Source of the DNA: Kitasatospora cheerisanensis KCTC 2395
GTDB taxonomy: Bacteria; Actinomycetota; Actinomycetes; Streptomycetales; Streptomycetaceae
Assembly (NCBI RefSeq): GCF_000696185.1
Contig: NZ_KK853997.1
Location: forward strand, 3,650,569 to 3,714,568
Length of the DNA stretch: 64,000 bases
Direction of reading: 5' to 3'
Below are positions 1-8,935 of the stretch, in pieces; position 1 is the stretch's first letter, and each line of letters begins with the position of its first letter. Position numbers and translations under genes: made by a program. A model generated the notes under the pieces. It had not been told where the DNA came from. It made no database searches and saw only the letters and a program-made list of their open reading frames with translations.

Positions 1-2
1 GC

Positions 3-194
3 GGTGCGGCGGCGACCCGGCTGCCGGTGACGAGTTCGGTGCTGGCGGCGTTGCTGCTGGGCGGTGAGGCGGCGGATTCGCTGCCGCTGCTGATCGTGTG
101 CGCGGTGGCGGCGTTCCTGACCGCGACGCTGGTGCACCGGGCGGCGGGGGACCAGTCGCAGGGCCGGTCGGCGCCGGCCGGTACGACCGGCTGA
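3..194 (+). CDS. C-terminal end of a ClC-type chloride channel/antiporter (5' truncated by window)
   Basis: An open frame enters from the left edge and stops with TGA at 192-194, giving about 63 residues. The sequence has the pattern TRLPVTSSVLAALLL followed by a hydrophobic segment (LPLLIVCAVAAFLTATLV), which resembles the last helices of voltage-gated chloride channel family proteins, where a TR-x-P-T/V-T-S motif precedes the final membrane helix. The hydrophilic tail is short, with no CBS domain. Most of the protein lies outside the window, so the assignment rests on this motif only. Other polytopic membrane transporters cannot be excluded. Confidence 0.5.
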   Translation, partial: GAAATRLPVTSSVLAALLLGGEAADSLPLLIVCAVAAFLTATLVHRAAGDQSQGRSAPAGTTG

Positions 195-610
195 TCATCA
201 GGCGTCGGCCGTCGGCGGCACGGTTTTGCGTCAAAACCGTGAACGCGCGTCGAACCGGTCGTGGACTCCCGTCGCACGGGTCACACGACTGCCGTCCCGC
301 CGCCCGGGACCAGTAGTGTTCATCGTTTTCACTGCTGAAACCTGGGGCTCCCCGGCCGGGCGGGAAATGGACACCGTGCGCACCCTGCCGACCCGGCCGG
401 GACAACGCCCGTCGGGGGTCGAACCGCAGGTGGCGGGGGCCGTCGCGGCGGGCAGCGGGCATATGCCGACAGGTTGGCCAGGACGGCACTCACCACATCG
501 TGGGAAGCCGGGAAAAAGTTGGCCTCGTCGCCGACCGCGGACCCTCGTCCGGGGCCGGCGTCGGCCGGGACACCGTTCCGGCCGGACCGACGAGCCCTCA
601 GGAGGGGAAA
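195..610. other. Intergenic region upstream of the lanthipeptide precursor
   Basis: About 416 bases separate the channel gene from the lanthipeptide precursor. The left part holds a hairpin (220-240). The rest is GC-rich, and I see no convincing coding sequence or clear -35/-10 pair. The promoter of the lanthipeptide locus must lie here or within the preceding gene. Confidence 0.5.
220..240 (+). terminator. Hairpin after the channel gene
   Basis: ACGGTTTTG (220-228) pairs perfectly with CAAAACCGT (232-240) across a CGT loop, 26 bases after the stop codon. There is no long T tract after it. It is a plausible terminator of the channel gene, or a small regulatory dyad. Confidence 0.4.
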
Positions 611-763
611 ATGCGCACCGAGATCCTCGTGCAGCAGGACACCGACCTCGACCTCGACCTCCGCATCGCGGAGGTCTCGGAGCAGACCCAGGAGTTCGGC
701 CAGGGCACCTACACCTCGCCGAGCAGCTACGCCATCGGCACCCGCTGCCCGATCTGCTGCTGA
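611..763 (+). CDS. Class I lanthipeptide precursor (LanA)
   Basis: This 50-residue peptide has an acidic leader with a DLDLDLRI stretch (residues 12-19), resembling the FNLD/FxLD box that class I dehydratases recognise, and a Ser/Thr/Cys-rich C terminus TYTSPSSYAIGTRCPICC (33-50). The core holds three Thr, three Ser and three Cys (46, 49, 50), enough for up to three (methyl)lanthionine rings. An AGGAGG site (600-605) lies five bases before ATG. The LanB gene starts about 100 bases downstream, followed by LanC. Leader processing is probably near the FGQG segment (29-32), but no protease is encoded nearby. I do not recognise the core as a named lantibiotic. An FxLD-type assignment is possible, though Leu replaces Phe and the usual partner methyltransferase is absent here. 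Confidence 0.85.
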   Translation: MRTEILVQQDTDLDLDLRIAEVSEQTQEFGQGTYTSPSSYAIGTRCPICC

Positions 764-859
764 CGACGCGTCGGTAGACCACGTGCGCGGGGCGGGCTGC
801 GGCCCGCCCCGCGCTCTTCGTTCCCCCCACCGCCTGCGACCTTGAGGGACACCACGAAC

Positions 860-3800
860 GTGCGAGCAGAGCAGGACCTGTTCGAGGTCCGCGAGCCGGT
901 GCTGGTGCGGATGGCCAGCACGCCGCGGACCGGCGCCGAGGCCCGGATCGACCCGGACGACCCCGCCCCGGGGGCGCGCCGGCTGGCCGCCGACCCGCTG
1001 CTGCGGCAGGCCGTCGAGGTCGCCAGCGGCAGCCTCGCACTCAGCCTGCAACGCCTGGGCGAGCCGGACGGCGCGGCCGCGCTCGGCCGCAAACGGACCG
1101 TCAGCGCGGCCCGGACGCTGACCCGTTACGCCCGCCGCTCGGGCGGCCGGCCCACCCCGTTCGGGCTGTTCGCGGGCGTCGGCCGGGCCCGGTTCGGGGC
1201 GGCCGCGAAGTCCTCGCCGGTCGGGGCCGGCCAGCTGCGGGTGCGGCTGGACGGCGGCTGGCTGCACCGCCGGGTGCTGGCCTGGCTGGCCGTGCCGGAG
1301 GTCCGCCGCCGGGTCGAGGTGGTGCTGGACGACCTGTCGGTGCTGCGCGACGGCCGGCTGCTGCGGCACACCGGCGAGCGCGAGGTCTCGGTGCGGGACA
1401 ACGCGCTGGTCGCCCGGGTGCGCGAGCTGGCGGCCCGGCCGGTCGGCTACGCCGCGCTGCTGGCCGATCTGACGGAGCGCTTCCCGCAGCTGCCGGCCGA
1501 GCGGATCGACGGGGTGCTGGCCGGACTCGTCCAGCACGGCTTCCTGCTGACCTCGCTGACCCCGCACCGGATCGACGACGCGCTGCTGGCGCGGATCGAG
1601 TCCGCCGTCGACGGGGCGGTGCCCGGCGCCGCGGAGGGGCTGCGGGCCGTCCGGGCCGCAGCGGCCGCCCACGAGCGGGACCGGCCCGGCGAGGGTCTGG
1701 CGTCCTGGCGGGCGCTGCTGGGCGAGGTGCGGGCGCTGGATCCGGCCGACCGGGCCGGCGAGCGGCCGCCCGTCCAGGTGGACCTGCGGATGCCCGCGGA
1801 CCTGGTGCTGCCGGAGGCGATCGGCGAGGAGGTGCGCCGGTACGCCGCCGCGATCTGGGCGATCACGCCCGAGTGGACCACCCTGGAGCACCTGCGGGAC
1901 TACCGCGAGCGGTTCATCGAGCGCTACGGCACGGCGAGCGCCGTCCCGCTGGGCGACCTGGCGGACCCGCACCGCGGGCTCGGCCTGCCGCCCGAGTACG
2001 GCGGCGCGCTGCCCGCGCACTCGCGGTCCGGGCCCGGTGACGACGCCGACCGGCCGCGCCGCAACGCGGTCGCCGAACTCGTCCAGCAGGCCGTCCTGTC
2101 GGGCCGTGACGTGGTGCTGGACGACGCCGACATCGCCCGCCTCGCGGACGCCGCCGGCCACCGGCCGGGCGACACCCGTCCGCCGCGCACCCTGGAGCTC
2201 TGCTTCCAGGTGCTCGCCGACTCCACCGCCGCGCTCGACCGCGGCGAGTTCCTGCTGCTCGGCAGCCCGCACATCGGCTCCTGGACGGCCGGCGCCACCG
2301 CCGGCCGGTTCGCCGACCTGGCCGGCCTGACCGACGGCCTGGCCGCGCTGGCCGCCGGGCCCGCCGAGGACGGGGTGCTGCCCGTCCAGGTCGAGCTGGC
2401 CCCGCGCGACCCGCGGTCGCTGAACATCGTCCAGGTGCCGCGGCTGCTGCCGCACCGGCTGCCGATCGGGGTGCCCGCCGACCGGGACGACCCGCACTGC
2501 CTGGACTGGCGCACCCTGCTGGTCGCCGCCGGCGAGGACGGGCTGCGCCTGCTGCACCCGGCGACGGGCCGTCAGGTCGTCCCGGTGTTCCCGCACATGC
2601 TCGCCCTGGACGCGCAGGCCCCGCCGGTCGCCCGCTTCCTGTCCGAACTGGCCGCGGCCCGCCCCCGGGTGTGGTCCGGCTGGGACTGGGCGGGCCTGGA
2701 CACCCTGCCGTACCTGCCCGCCGTCCGCTACGGCCGGGTGCTGACCACGCCGCGCCGCTGGCTGCCCGGCCGCCGCCTGCGCGACGCCGCCCGCACCGCC
2801 GGCCCGGCCGCCTGGGCGCAGGGCCTGCGCGAGTGGCGCGAGCGCTACCGGGTGCCCGACCGGCTGCAGATCGCCAGCAACGACCGGATGTTCCCGATCG
2901 ACCTGCGGGAGAGCTGGGACGCCGAGCTGCTGCGTGCCGAACTCACCGCCCCCGAACCGCGGTTCCAGCTCTTCCAGGACCTCACCGCGGACGGCGCCGG
3001 CCTCGGCTGGAACCACGGGCACAGCACCGAGATCGTCGTCCCGCTGTTCCGCGCCCCGGCGCGGAAGCCCGCCGACGACCGCCCGCCGCTCGCCAGGTCC
3101 GCGCTGCGCCTCGCCCCGACGGGCGTCCACCTGCCGGGCGAGGACTGGCTGTTCGCCAAGCTGTACGCCGACCCGTCCGCCCACGAGACGCTCCTCACCG
3201 AGCACCTGCCCGCGCTGCTCGCCGACCTCGGGGACGACATCGACCGCTGGTTCTTCCTGCGCTACCGCGACCCCGAACCGCACCTGCGGCTGCGCCTGCA
3301 CGGCGACCCGGCGGCGCTGGCCGGCCGGGTGCTGCCCGCCCTCGGCCGGCACGTCCGCGCCCTGATCGGGCGCGGCGCGCTGCGCACCATGGCGCTGGAC
3401 GTGTACCGGCCGGAGACCGACCGGTACCTCGGGCCGGACGCCCAGCAGGCCGCCGAGGAGCTGTTCCTGACGGACAGCCGATCCGCGGTCGTGCAGTTGC
3501 AGGCCCGCCGCGCCGGGGCCGCCGCGGTGCCGGACGAGGTGCTGGCCGCCGTCGGCCACGCCGTGCTGCTGGACTCGCTCGGCGACTGGGACTGGTGCCG
3601 CTGGGCCGACCACCTGTTCGACAAGAGCCCCGACCACCAGGTCTACCAGCGCCACCGCGCCCTGACGGACCGGCTGATCCGCCCCGGCGACGCCGCCCGG
3701 CACGCCGCCGACCTGCTCGGCGTCCCCGCCCTGGCCACGCTCTGGACGGACTCCCCCGCCCCGCGCGCGTTCGGCCGGCTGCTGCTGGCCGCACCGGAAG

Positions 3801-3955
3801 CCGACCGCGACGAGGCCCTGATGTCGCTGCTGCACATGCGCCACAACCGCCTGTTCGGCATCGACCCGGCCGCCGAGGCCCGCGGCTACGCCGTGCTGCG
3901 CGGCGCCGCCCGCGCCCTGCTGGGCCGCCGTGCCCACTCCCGGGACGGGTCATGA
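860..3955 (+). CDS. Class I lanthipeptide dehydratase, full length (LanB)
   Basis: This cytoplasmic enzyme should dehydrate Ser/Thr of the upstream precursor. By family knowledge this proceeds by tRNA-Glu-dependent glutamylation, then elimination. The protein is about 1031 residues. The N-terminal domain carries the LanB signature GRPTPFGLFAG near residues 95-106. The C-terminal elimination domain (SpaB-C/thiopeptide-type) runs from about residue 760, with WLFAKLYADPS and a WFFLRYRDPEPHLRLRL segment. Both domains are in one chain, unlike split LanB pairs. I chose GTG at 860 because GAGGGA (844-849) lies upstream; TTG at 842 is an in-frame alternative. The stop overlaps the lanC start (ATGA), so the two are probably translationally coupled. 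Confidence 0.9.
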   Translation: MRAEQDLFEVREPVLVRMASTPRTGAEARIDPDDPAPGARRLAADPLLRQAVEVASGSLALSLQRLGEPDGAAALGRKRTVSAARTLTRYARRSGGRPTPFGLFAGVGRARFGAAAKSSPVGAGQLRVRLDGGWLHRRVLAWLAVPEVRRRVEVVLDDLSVLRDGRLLRHTGEREVSVRDNALVARVRELAARPVGYAALLADLTERFPQLPAERIDGVLAGLVQHGFLLTSLTPHRIDDALLARIESAVDGAVPGAAEGLRAVRAAAAAHERDRPGEGLASWRALLGEVRALDPADRAGERPPVQVDLRMPADLVLPEAIGEEVRRYAAAIWAITPEWTTLEHLRDYRERFIERYGTASAVPLGDLADPHRGLGLPPEYGGALPAHSRSGPGDDADRPRRNAVAELVQQAVLSGRDVVLDDADIARLADAAGHRPGDTRPPRTLELCFQVLADSTAALDRGEFLLLGSPHIGSWTAGATAGRFADLAGLTDGLAALAAGPAEDGVLPVQVELAPRDPRSLNIVQVPRLLPHRLPIGVPADRDDPHCLDWRTLLVAAGEDGLRLLHPATGRQVVPVFPHMLALDAQAPPVARFLSELAAARPRVWSGWDWAGLDTLPYLPAVRYGRVLTTPRRWLPGRRLRDAARTAGPAAWAQGLREWRERYRVPDRLQIASNDRMFPIDLRESWDAELLRAELTAPEPRFQLFQDLTADGAGLGWNHGHSTEIVVPLFRAPARKPADDRPPLARSALRLAPTGVHLPGEDWLFAKLYADPSAHETLLTEHLPALLADLGDDIDRWFFLRYRDPEPHLRLRLHGDPAALAGRVLPALGRHVRALIGRGALRTMALDVYRPETDRYLGPDAQQAAEELFLTDSRSAVVQLQARRAGAAAVPDEVLAAVGHAVLLDSLGDWDWCRWADHLFDKSPDHQVYQRHRALTDRLIRPGDAARHAADLLGVPALATLWTDSPAPRAFGRLLLAAPEADRDEALMSLLHMRHNRLFGIDPAAEARGYAVLRGAARALLGRRAHSRDGS

Positions 3956-5337
3956 CGGCCCGTCACCCCCTCTCTACCCCGGAGCTGCCGATGACCGTCA
4001 CCGAACCGAGCGGAGCGACCTCGCACCGGGCCGGACTGCGCGAGGCGGCCGGAGCGGTGTCCGACCGGATCCTCGACCGGCTCGCCGACCCGGCCGCCAC
4101 CATCGCCGCCACCCGGATCCCGGCGGAGGCCGCCGACGACGGCGTACCGGAAGGGGTGTGGGCCGAACTGACGCTCGGCAGCGGCAGCCCCGGCCTGTCG
4201 CTGGCCTTCAGCGGCGGCGCCCGGCCCGGCACCGACCGGGCGGCCCGGGCGCACGGCTGGCTCGCGGTCGCCACCCGGGCCGCCGCCGACGGCGACACCA
4301 CGCCCAGCGGGATCTTCAAGGGGCCGGGCGCGCTGGCGTTCGCCGTGCTGGCCGCCAACCGCGCCACCGGCGGCTACACCACCGCCCTGCACCGGCTCGA
4401 CGCCTACCAGCGGCAACTGGTGCGCACCGCGCTCCCCGCCGTGCCGGACGGCCCGCTGACCACCATCGGCCACTACGAGGTGGTGCGCGGCATGACCGGC
4501 GTCGGCCGGTACCTGCTGGCCCGCGCCGAGACCTGCGGCGAGGAACTGGAACACGTCCTCGGCTACCTGATCGAACTGGCCCGCGGCGACACCGCGCACC
4601 GCGGCGGGCGCGTCCCGCGCTGGTGGTCGCTGGACGCCCCGCGGATCGGCTCCGAGCACCTGCTCCCCGACGGCCACCTCAACCTCGGCCTGTCGCACGG
4701 CGTCGCCGGCCCGCTGATGCTGCTCGCCCTCGCCTGGCGCGACGGCATCCGGCTGCCCGGCCACCGGGAGGCGCTGGAGAGCGCCGCCGGACTGCTCACC
4801 CACTGGGCGGTGCGCGACCAGCACGGCCCGTACTGGCCGGGCTACCTCGACCTCACCGAGTACCTGGCCGGCCCCGACGCCTACGACAAACCCCCGAGCT
4901 GGCCGTCCTGGTGCTACGGAGCACCCGGCGTCTCCCGCGCCCTCCAGGTCGCCGGGGCCGCCCTCGACCGCCCGGACTGGACGGCCACGGCCCGCGCCTC
5001 GGTGGAACGGCTGCTGACCGTCCCGCTCGACGACTGGGGCATCACCGACCACGCCCTGTGCCACGGCTGGGCCGGCGCCCTGCACCAACTCGGCCGCCTG
5101 AACGAGGACTTCGCCGACCCGCGGATCGAACGGCGACGGGACCTGATCGCCGCCCGGCTGGTCGACGCCTTCGACCCCGATGCGCCGTTCGGCCTCCGCT
5201 TCACCATGACCGCCAGGCCGTTCGCCTCGGACGTCTCCGGCTACCTGGACGGCGCCGCCGGCGCCGCGCTCGCCCTGGACTCGTACGCGTCCGGCGGCAC
5301 CCCGCACGACTGGGACATGCCGCTGCTGCTGTCCTGA
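3952..5337 (+). CDS. Lanthipeptide cyclase (LanC)
   Basis: LanC enzymes are zinc proteins that add Cys thiols to dehydrated Ser/Thr to form (methyl)lanthionine rings. All expected motifs are present in 461 residues: GLSHGVAGP in the middle, SWCYGAPG with Cys321, and LCHGWAG with Cys370-His371. These three are the predicted zinc ligands, so the enzyme should be active. ATG at 3952 overlaps the lanB stop (ATGA). ATG at 3991, preceded by GGAG, is an alternative in the same frame and would remove 13 poorly conserved residues. No transporter, leader peptidase or immunity gene follows, so export and leader removal must be supplied elsewhere. Confidence 0.9.
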   Translation: MTARHPLSTPELPMTVTEPSGATSHRAGLREAAGAVSDRILDRLADPAATIAATRIPAEAADDGVPEGVWAELTLGSGSPGLSLAFSGGARPGTDRAARAHGWLAVATRAAADGDTTPSGIFKGPGALAFAVLAANRATGGYTTALHRLDAYQRQLVRTALPAVPDGPLTTIGHYEVVRGMTGVGRYLLARAETCGEELEHVLGYLIELARGDTAHRGGRVPRWWSLDAPRIGSEHLLPDGHLNLGLSHGVAGPLMLLALAWRDGIRLPGHREALESAAGLLTHWAVRDQHGPYWPGYLDLTEYLAGPDAYDKPPSWPSWCYGAPGVSRALQVAGAALDRPDWTATARASVERLLTVPLDDWGITDHALCHGWAGALHQLGRLNEDFADPRIERRRDLIAARLVDAFDPDAPFGLRFTMTARPFASDVSGYLDGAAGAALALDSYASGGTPHDWDMPLLLS

Positions 5338-5846
5338 CCTCAGTGCGCGCGTCGACGCGGCGTCCCTGTAAGGGACTTCATCAGGACGTCGACCCGGACC
5401 GCCGCGCGCGTCGGAGCTGCCGGACGGGGCCGGACGGGGCGCCCGACCGGGCTCCGGGCTCCGGGCTCCGGGCTCCGGGCTCCGGGCTCCGGGCTCCGGG
5501 TGCCGGGCTCCGGCCTCCGCGCACGCGTCGGAGCGGCACCCGTCCCCCCGCACGGGTGCCGCTCCGGAGGCGCCCAGCACGGCGGTGTTCCCCCCTCCGC
5601 CGTCCTGCGCTTCGCCGCCCCGGGCCGTGCGCGGAGCAGCGCGGGCACAGCCGGGGTCGGCGGGTCGCGGGCCGGTCGCCGGCGGGTGCCGGCCCACTGG
5701 TTCGGGCCGCAGGTCCGGTGTCCCACCCCGGTGCGTCCCGATGAACACAGCCTGGGGTGGGCCGATAACCGGCAGCTAACATCTCCCTCACGTGCACCGG
5801 CGGGAGTCGGAGGGGACCTGCACGCGTCATCACGGGGAGCACAGGG
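5338..5846. other. Intergenic region between lanC and the SARP regulator
   Basis: About 500 bases separate the two genes. A small hairpin GTCCCT-GTA-AGGGAC (5362-5376) lies shortly after lanC and may end the lan transcript. Beyond it are a doubled CGGACGGGGC (5421-5440) and the 7-base tandem repeat listed separately. The last 100 bases before the regulator are presumably its promoter. I see no convincing gene here. Confidence 0.5.
5451..5513. repeat. 7-bp tandem repeat, nine units
   Basis: Seven perfect consecutive copies of GCTCCGG are followed by one variant (GTGCCGG) and one further perfect copy. Two imperfect flanking copies can be argued. The array is non-coding in both flanking genes, and a 7-base period would shift frame in any case. 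It could act as a regulator-binding array or be simple slippage sequence. Confidence 0.9.
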
Positions 5847-8783
5847 GTGAGGTTCGGCCTGCTCGGCAGTCTGCTGGCGCACGACGGGGAACGGGACTGC
5901 CCGGTCCGCGGCCCCAAGGCCCGCGCCCTGCTCGCCGTCCTGCTGCTGCACGCCAACCGCCCCGTGTCGCTCGACCGCCTCACCGACACCCTGTGGGGCG
6001 CCCACGGCCCCGCCACCGCCGAGGCCTCACTGCGCAACCTGGTCGCCCGGCTGCGCCGCGCCCTCGGCGACGAGCCCGGGCACCGCCTGCGGGCCGTCCC
6101 CGGCGGCTACCGGCTGGACGTCGCCGAGGACGAACTGGACACCCTCCGCTTCGACCGGGCCGTGCACCGGGCCCGCGCCGCCCACCAGGCCGGGGACCTG
6201 CCGCAGGTGCTCGCCGAGACCGCCGCCGCCCTGGAGCTGTGGCGCGGCGACCCGCTGGCCGACGTCACCGAACCGGCCGCCGGGCACGCCGCCCAGCTCG
6301 AACAGTGGCGGGAGAGCCGGCTGCAGGCCCTGGAGTGGCGCTTCGACGCCGAACTGCGCCAGGGCCGCCCGCACGGACTGATCGCCGAACTCACCGCCCT
6401 GACCGGCGAGTTCCCCCTGCACGAAGGCTTCCACGGCCAGCTGATGCAGGCCCTCGACCGGACCGGGCAGCGGGCCCGCGCCCTGGAGGTGTACCAGCGG
6501 CTGCGCCGCACCCTGGTCGACGAGCTCGGCATCGAACCCGGCCCGGCCGTCCAGGAGGTGCACCGGAATATCCTCGCCGACCCGGCCCCAGCCGGCTCCC
6601 CAGCCGGCTCCCCCGCCGACTCCCCCGCCGACTCCCGTGCCGGACGCCCCGCGCCGGCCCAACTCCCGTCCGCGCCCGCGCACTTCCTCGGCCGCCGGGA
6701 GCAGCTCGCCACCCTGCGCACCGCCCTGCTGGCCGCCGTCGCCGACCGGCCCGCCGTGGCCGTGGTCAGCGGCATGGCCGGGGCCGGAAAGTCCGCCCTC
6801 GCGCTGGCCTGCGCCCACGCGCTGCGCGCCGAGTTCCCGGACGGGCAGCTGTTCCTCAACCTCCGCGGCGCCACCCCCGGCCTCACCCCGCTGGGCGCGC
6901 TGCCCGCGCTCACCTCCCTGCTGCGCGGCCTCGGCATCGAACCGTCCGGCCTGCCCGAGGACCCCGACACCGCCGCGGCGCTGCTGCGCACCACCCTGTC
7001 CGGCACCCGCACCCTGCTGCTGCTCGACGACGCCGCCGACCTCGCCCAGGTCCGGCCGCTGCTGCCGGCCGGGCCGGGCTGCGCCGTGCTGATCACCGGC
7101 CGCGCCCCGATGCTCGCCCTGGACGGCGCGCTCCACCTCCGGCTGGACACCCTCTCCGAACGCGAGAGCATCGCCCTGGTCGAACGCACCGCGGGCCGCG
7201 CCACCGCCGACCGCGCCGTGGTCGCCTTCGAACAGGCCGACCTGGCCCGCCTGGTCCAGCTGTGCGGCCGCCTCCCGCTCGCCCTGCGGATCGTCGGCGC
7301 CCGGCTCGCCGCCCGCCGCACCCTCCCGGTCCGCGGCCTGGTCGGCCGACTGGAGGACCGCGAGGACCGCCTCGACGAACTCGAACTCGACGACCTGAGC
7401 ATCCGTCAGTCGCTCGCCCTGACCTACGAGTCGCTGCGCGCCTCCGACCGGCGGCCCGACCGGCGGGCCGCCGACGCCCTGCTCGCCGTCGGCGCCCTCG
7501 ACCTGCCCGAGTACAGCGCCCCGTTGCTGGCCGGCGTCCTCGGCCTCACCCCCGCCCAGGCCGGCACCGCCCTCGACCGGCTCACCGAGGTCGCACTCCT
7601 CGACGAGCCGCGACTCGACCGGTACGTGCCGCACGACCTGGTCCGCGACTTCGCCCGCGAACTCACCGCCGACCCCGAGCAGCGCCTGCGGCACACCGGC
7701 GCCGCACTCGACTGGTACCTGGCCACCGCGTCCGCCGCGGCCCGGGCCCTCGAACCGGACAAGCACCAGCTCCGCCGGCTGCCCGCCGTCGCCCCGGGCC
7801 GGGAACTCGACCAGCACGCCGCGCTGGCCTTCGGCGACGCCGAATACGGCAACCTGCTGGTCCTGGTGGACCGGCTCGCCGACGAACCCTGGGCCACCGA
7901 CCGCCTGCTCCCCACCGTACGGGCGCTCTTCCCCTACCTCCGCAACCGCGGCCGCGCCCAGGAACTGGCCCAGCTCAACCGCGCCGCCCTGCGAGCGGCC
8001 GGGCGGACGGGCAACGCCTTCGCCGAGGCGTATGCCCTCAGCGACCTGGCCTGCGCGCACTTCGACGTCGGCCGCTACCAGGCCGCACTCGACCTCATCG
8101 AGCAGAGCGAGGCCCGGTGGCGCGAGCTCGACAACCCCGACCAGGAACTCACCACCCGCACCAACCGCGGCGTACTGCTGCACTCGCTCGACCGCGACGA
8201 AGAAGCCCTGGCCGTCCTGGAATCCTGCGCCGAACTCGCCCGCGAGCGCGGCAGCACCCACCACGAGGCCACCATCTACTGCTCCCTCGGCAATCTGTTC
8301 GAGGTCACCGACCCGCACCTCGCCATCAGCTACCACCGGCGCAGCCTCGAAGCCGGCCGCAGCGTCGGCTCGACCGCGGCCGAGACCGCCGGCCTCAACA
8401 ACATCGGCTTCGCCCACCTCCGCCTCGGCGCCCACGAGGACGCCATCCGCTCCTTCGACGCCGCCCTCGCCCTCCCACCCGGCAGCGCCCCCTGGGACTT
8501 CCGCATCGAGGCCCACCGCGGCCGCATCGACGGCCTCCGCCGCCTGGGCCGCCTCGCCGAAGCCCTGACGGCCTGCCAGGACCTCCTCGCCCTGGCCGCC
8601 TCCGGCCCCGAGGGCTACGGCACCGGCCTCGCCGAACACATCCGCGGCCTGGTCCTCCGCGACCTCGGCCGCCCCGCCGAAGCCGCCGCCGCCTGGCGCA
8701 ACGGCCTCGCCAGCCTCGCCAACGCCGACGCCCGCGAAGTAGCCGAAATGCGCGCCCTCCTAGCCGCCACCGAAAGCGCCTGA
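5847..8783 (+). CDS. AfsR-like SARP regulator: DNA-binding/BTAD, NB-ARC ATPase, TPR
   Basis: This 978-residue protein has the architecture of large SARP regulators. An OmpR-like winged helix is at about 1-95 (KARALLAVLLLHANRPVS...LWG, LRNLVARLRRAL). A bacterial transcriptional activation domain is at about 100-245. A Pro/Ala/Ser linker follows, then an NB-ARC NTPase with P-loop GMAGAGKS at about 309-316 and Walker B TLLLLDDAAD, and a C-terminal half made of TPR-like repeats (about 640-960). The GTG start has GGGGAG upstream. By family knowledge it activates secondary-metabolite genes after NTP binding. Adjacency suggests the lanthipeptide locus as target, but this is inference; it could equally act elsewhere. 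Confidence 0.88.
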   Translation: MRFGLLGSLLAHDGERDCPVRGPKARALLAVLLLHANRPVSLDRLTDTLWGAHGPATAEASLRNLVARLRRALGDEPGHRLRAVPGGYRLDVAEDELDTLRFDRAVHRARAAHQAGDLPQVLAETAAALELWRGDPLADVTEPAAGHAAQLEQWRESRLQALEWRFDAELRQGRPHGLIAELTALTGEFPLHEGFHGQLMQALDRTGQRARALEVYQRLRRTLVDELGIEPGPAVQEVHRNILADPAPAGSPAGSPADSPADSRAGRPAPAQLPSAPAHFLGRREQLATLRTALLAAVADRPAVAVVSGMAGAGKSALALACAHALRAEFPDGQLFLNLRGATPGLTPLGALPALTSLLRGLGIEPSGLPEDPDTAAALLRTTLSGTRTLLLLDDAADLAQVRPLLPAGPGCAVLITGRAPMLALDGALHLRLDTLSERESIALVERTAGRATADRAVVAFEQADLARLVQLCGRLPLALRIVGARLAARRTLPVRGLVGRLEDREDRLDELELDDLSIRQSLALTYESLRASDRRPDRRAADALLAVGALDLPEYSAPLLAGVLGLTPAQAGTALDRLTEVALLDEPRLDRYVPHDLVRDFARELTADPEQRLRHTGAALDWYLATASAAARALEPDKHQLRRLPAVAPGRELDQHAALAFGDAEYGNLLVLVDRLADEPWATDRLLPTVRALFPYLRNRGRAQELAQLNRAALRAAGRTGNAFAEAYALSDLACAHFDVGRYQAALDLIEQSEARWRELDNPDQELTTRTNRGVLLHSLDRDEEALAVLESCAELARERGSTHHEATIYCSLGNLFEVTDPHLAISYHRRSLEAGRSVGSTAAETAGLNNIGFAHLRLGAHEDAIRSFDAALALPPGSAPWDFRIEAHRGRIDGLRRLGRLAEALTACQDLLALAASGPEGYGTGLAEHIRGLVLRDLGRPAEAAAAWRNGLASLANADAREVAEMRALLAATESA

Positions 8784-8799
8784 CCCCCACTCACGCCAA

Positions 8800-8835
8800 A
8801 GGGCCGGCCCGGGATCCCTCCCGCCGACCGGCCCT
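8800..8835 (+). terminator. Hairpin terminator after the SARP gene
   Basis: AGGGCCGG (8800-8807) pairs with CCGGCCCT (8828-8835) around a 20-base loop that itself contains a CCCGGG element. It starts 17 bases after the regulator stop and lies just outside the left island repeat, so it belongs to the host chromosome. Confidence 0.45.
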
Positions 8836-8854
8836 CCGTCAACCTCCGCGTACG

Positions 8855-8898
8855 GAGCCCCCTGTCGGGTTCGAACCGACGACCCCCGCTTTACAAGA
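8855..8898 (-). repeat. Left attachment repeat: displaced 3' part of tRNA-Thr
   Basis: These 44 bases are identical to 19516-19559. They correspond to the 3' part of a tRNA-Thr on the minus strand (acceptor 3' strand, T-arm, variable region, 3' anticodon stem and loop). The match stops in the anticodon region, after which the sequence differs (GACGGACC here, GAGCGGTG in the intact tRNA). This is the classical remnant left when an element integrates at a tRNA 3' end and supplies a replacement 3' end. Confidence 0.95.
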
Positions 8899-8935
8899 CG
8901 GACCGGGATCATGACGGGGCGTGACGCCTGATGCT

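Noticed and set aside
329..3937. Very long minus-strand open frame (about 1200 codons) opposite lanB
   Set aside because: Low-complexity Gly/Arg/Gln/Pro-rich translation typical of antisense frames in high-GC DNA. The plus strand encodes LanB with all its motifs.
5451..5513. CRISPR-like array
   Set aside because: Units are 7 bases with no spacers; simple tandem repeat. No CRISPR array or cas gene was seen anywhere in the window.
5847..8639. Long minus-strand frame opposite the SARP regulator
   Set aside because: Gly/Ala/Gln-rich antisense artefact; the plus strand carries P-loop, BTAD and TPR features.
8846..8902. Short translated peptide PPVGFEPTTPALQ at both ends of the island
   Set aside because: This is the well-known spurious translation of a tRNA antisense strand; the sequence is the tRNA-Thr repeat.
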